A DNA stretch of 6,118 nucleotides from an uncultured Clostridium sp. (lineage in GTDB: Bacteria > Bacillota > Clostridia > TANB77 > CAG-508). The notes under the pieces are model-generated. The model did not search any database and had not been told where the DNA came from. It saw only the letters and a program-made list of their open reading frames with translations. The translations under genes were made by a program, and so were the position numbers. Location of the stretch: the NCBI GenBank assembly GCA_946545035.1, contig CAMNND010000062.1:1-6118 (forward strand), read 5' to 3'. Below, piece by piece: positions 5,396 to 6,118 of the stretch (positions within the stretch are counted from its first letter, which is position 1; the number at the start of each line of letters is the position of its first letter).

Positions 5396-5836
5396 ATGAA
5401 CAAAGTTATTTTAATGGGAAGATTAACAAGAGACCCAGAGGTTAGATATACTCAAACTAACAATACATTAGTAGCTTCATTTTCATTAGCAGTAAACAGA
5501 AGATTTGCTCGTCCTGGAGAGGAAAGACAAGCAGACTTTATAAATGTAGTTGCTTGGAGCAAAACTGGTGAATTTTGTAGTAAATATTTTAAGAAAGGTC
5601 AACAAGTTGGAGTTATTGGAAGAATCCAAACTAGAAACTGGGATGACGAACAAGGTCAAAAACACTATGTAACTGAGGTTATAGCTGAAGAAGCATATTT
5701 CGCAGATAGTAGAAAAGACGGAGAGGGAGCAGGAGCTAACTTTGACGCTACTTTCGGTGCAATGCCACAAGCAGCTGCCGGTGCAAGTGAAAATTCAGAC
5801 TTTGAAACTTTTTCCGGAGATGACCTACCATTTTAA
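5396..5836 (+). CDS. ssb: Single-stranded DNA-binding protein SSB
   Basis: A 146-residue protein with the OB fold at about 1-105: MNKVILMGRLTRDPEVRYT at the N-terminus, then FINVVAW (Trp54 a likely base-stacking residue) and the GQQVGVIGRIQTR and VIAEEAYF strands. A low-complexity Gly/Ala linker (about 109-134) leads to the acidic tip DDLPF (142-146), which recruits replication and repair proteins. SSB forms homotetramers that coat single-stranded DNA in replication, recombination and repair. The start has only a modest site, GGTGA at 5387-5391 four bases upstream, plus AAGG further out; an ATG at 5385 is out of frame. Its position between rpsF and rpsR is the conserved Bacillota arrangement. 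No LexA box lies in front, so control comes from the rpsF promoter. Confidence 0.98.
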   Translation: MNKVILMGRLTRDPEVRYTQTNNTLVASFSLAVNRRFARPGEERQADFINVVAWSKTGEFCSKYFKKGQQVGVIGRIQTRNWDDEQGQKHYVTEVIAEEAYFADSRKDGEGAGANFDATFGAMPQAAAGASENSDFETFSGDDLPF

Positions 5837-5864
5837 TTAGATTTAGATAGGGGGGAAAAATAAA

Positions 5865-6118
5865 ATGGCTGACAAGAAAAATAATAAGAGAAATAATAGA
5901 AACATGAATAATGATGATGATTTCAATCCAAAGTTCAAAAAGAGAAAGAAAATTTGTCCTCTTTGTAAAGATAAGAACTTTGAATTAGATTATAAAAATC
6001 CAGATCAATTAAGAAAATTCATAAATGAAAGAGGTAAAATATTACCTAGAAGAGCAACTGGAGCATGTGCAAAGCATCAAAGAGATATTACACTTGCTGT
6101 AAAGAGATGCAGACAAAT
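5865..6118 (+). CDS. rpsR: Small ribosomal subunit protein bS18 (3' end outside window)
   Basis: The first 84 codons are visible and the end is cut off. After an Asn/Lys/Asp-rich N-terminal extension of about 24 residues comes the S18 core: KRKKICPLCKDK, then the helix LRKFINERGKILPRRATGACAKHQRDITLAVKRCR, the family signature that binds 16S rRNA. Cys31-x2-Cys34 with Cys68 and possibly His71 or Cys82 suggest the zinc-binding (C+) form of S18. It pairs with S6 on the 30S platform. The start has a G-rich site (AGGGGGG ending at 5855) nine bases upstream and lies 28 bases after the ssb stop. Last gene seen in the rpsF-ssb-rpsR operon. Confidence 0.96.
   Translation, partial: MADKKNNKRNNRNMNNDDDFNPKFKKRKKICPLCKDKNFELDYKNPDQLRKFINERGKILPRRATGACAKHQRDITLAVKRCRQ

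Noticed and set aside
1..6118. CRISPR array, tRNA, rRNA, insertion sequence or origin
   Set aside because: No regularly spaced repeats, no tRNA-like cloverleaf sequence, no rRNA segments, no transposase and no DnaA-box cluster were seen.

Overview
The window looks like a chromosomal stretch from a low-GC, Gram-positive, probably anaerobic bacterium (Bacillota, Clostridia-like). The evidence is AT-rich DNA, strong AGGAGG-type ribosome binding sites, sigma-A promoters with 16-18 bp spacers, Bacillus-type (not E. coli-type) LexA boxes, a fermentative pyruvate formate-lyase, and the conserved rpsF-ssb-rpsR operon. Genus cannot be determined from the sequence alone.

Layout, left to right. (1) Positions 1-182, minus strand: the 5' part of a small membrane-anchored LysM protein resembling the SOS cell-division inhibitor YneA. 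Its promoter carries two LexA boxes, one inside the -35/-10 spacer. (2) Positions 298-1821, plus strand: a self-contained transcription unit with a near-consensus promoter, a structured leader of about 115 nt ending in a strong intrinsic terminator, a 12-helix MFS transporter, and a terminator hairpin. All ten of its glutamine codons are CAG, while all 38 glutamine codons visible in the other genes are CAA, so it is very probably acquired DNA. (3) Positions 1859-4096, minus strand: pflB, with no pflA (activase) gene beside it. (4) Positions 4097-4407: an AT-rich intergenic region with the pflB promoter, a palindrome at the predicted transcription start, a second inverted repeat, and the mscL terminator. 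(5) Positions 4408-4869, minus strand: mscL with an extra C-terminal zinc ribbon. (6) Positions 4957-6118, plus strand: rpsF, ssb and the start of rpsR, transcribed divergently from mscL.

The core genes (rpsF-ssb-rpsR, mscL, pflB) are ordinary housekeeping and fermentation functions. The two parts that repay attention are the SOS-controlled LysM promoter and the MFS unit between it and pflB. The MFS leader has the features of transcription attenuation: a hairpin-rich upstream part, a possible antiterminator pairing and a terminator before the gene. It matches no riboswitch class or peptide-coding attenuator I recognise, so it is the best candidate for an undescribed regulatory element here. 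The substrate and the sensed signal are unknown.
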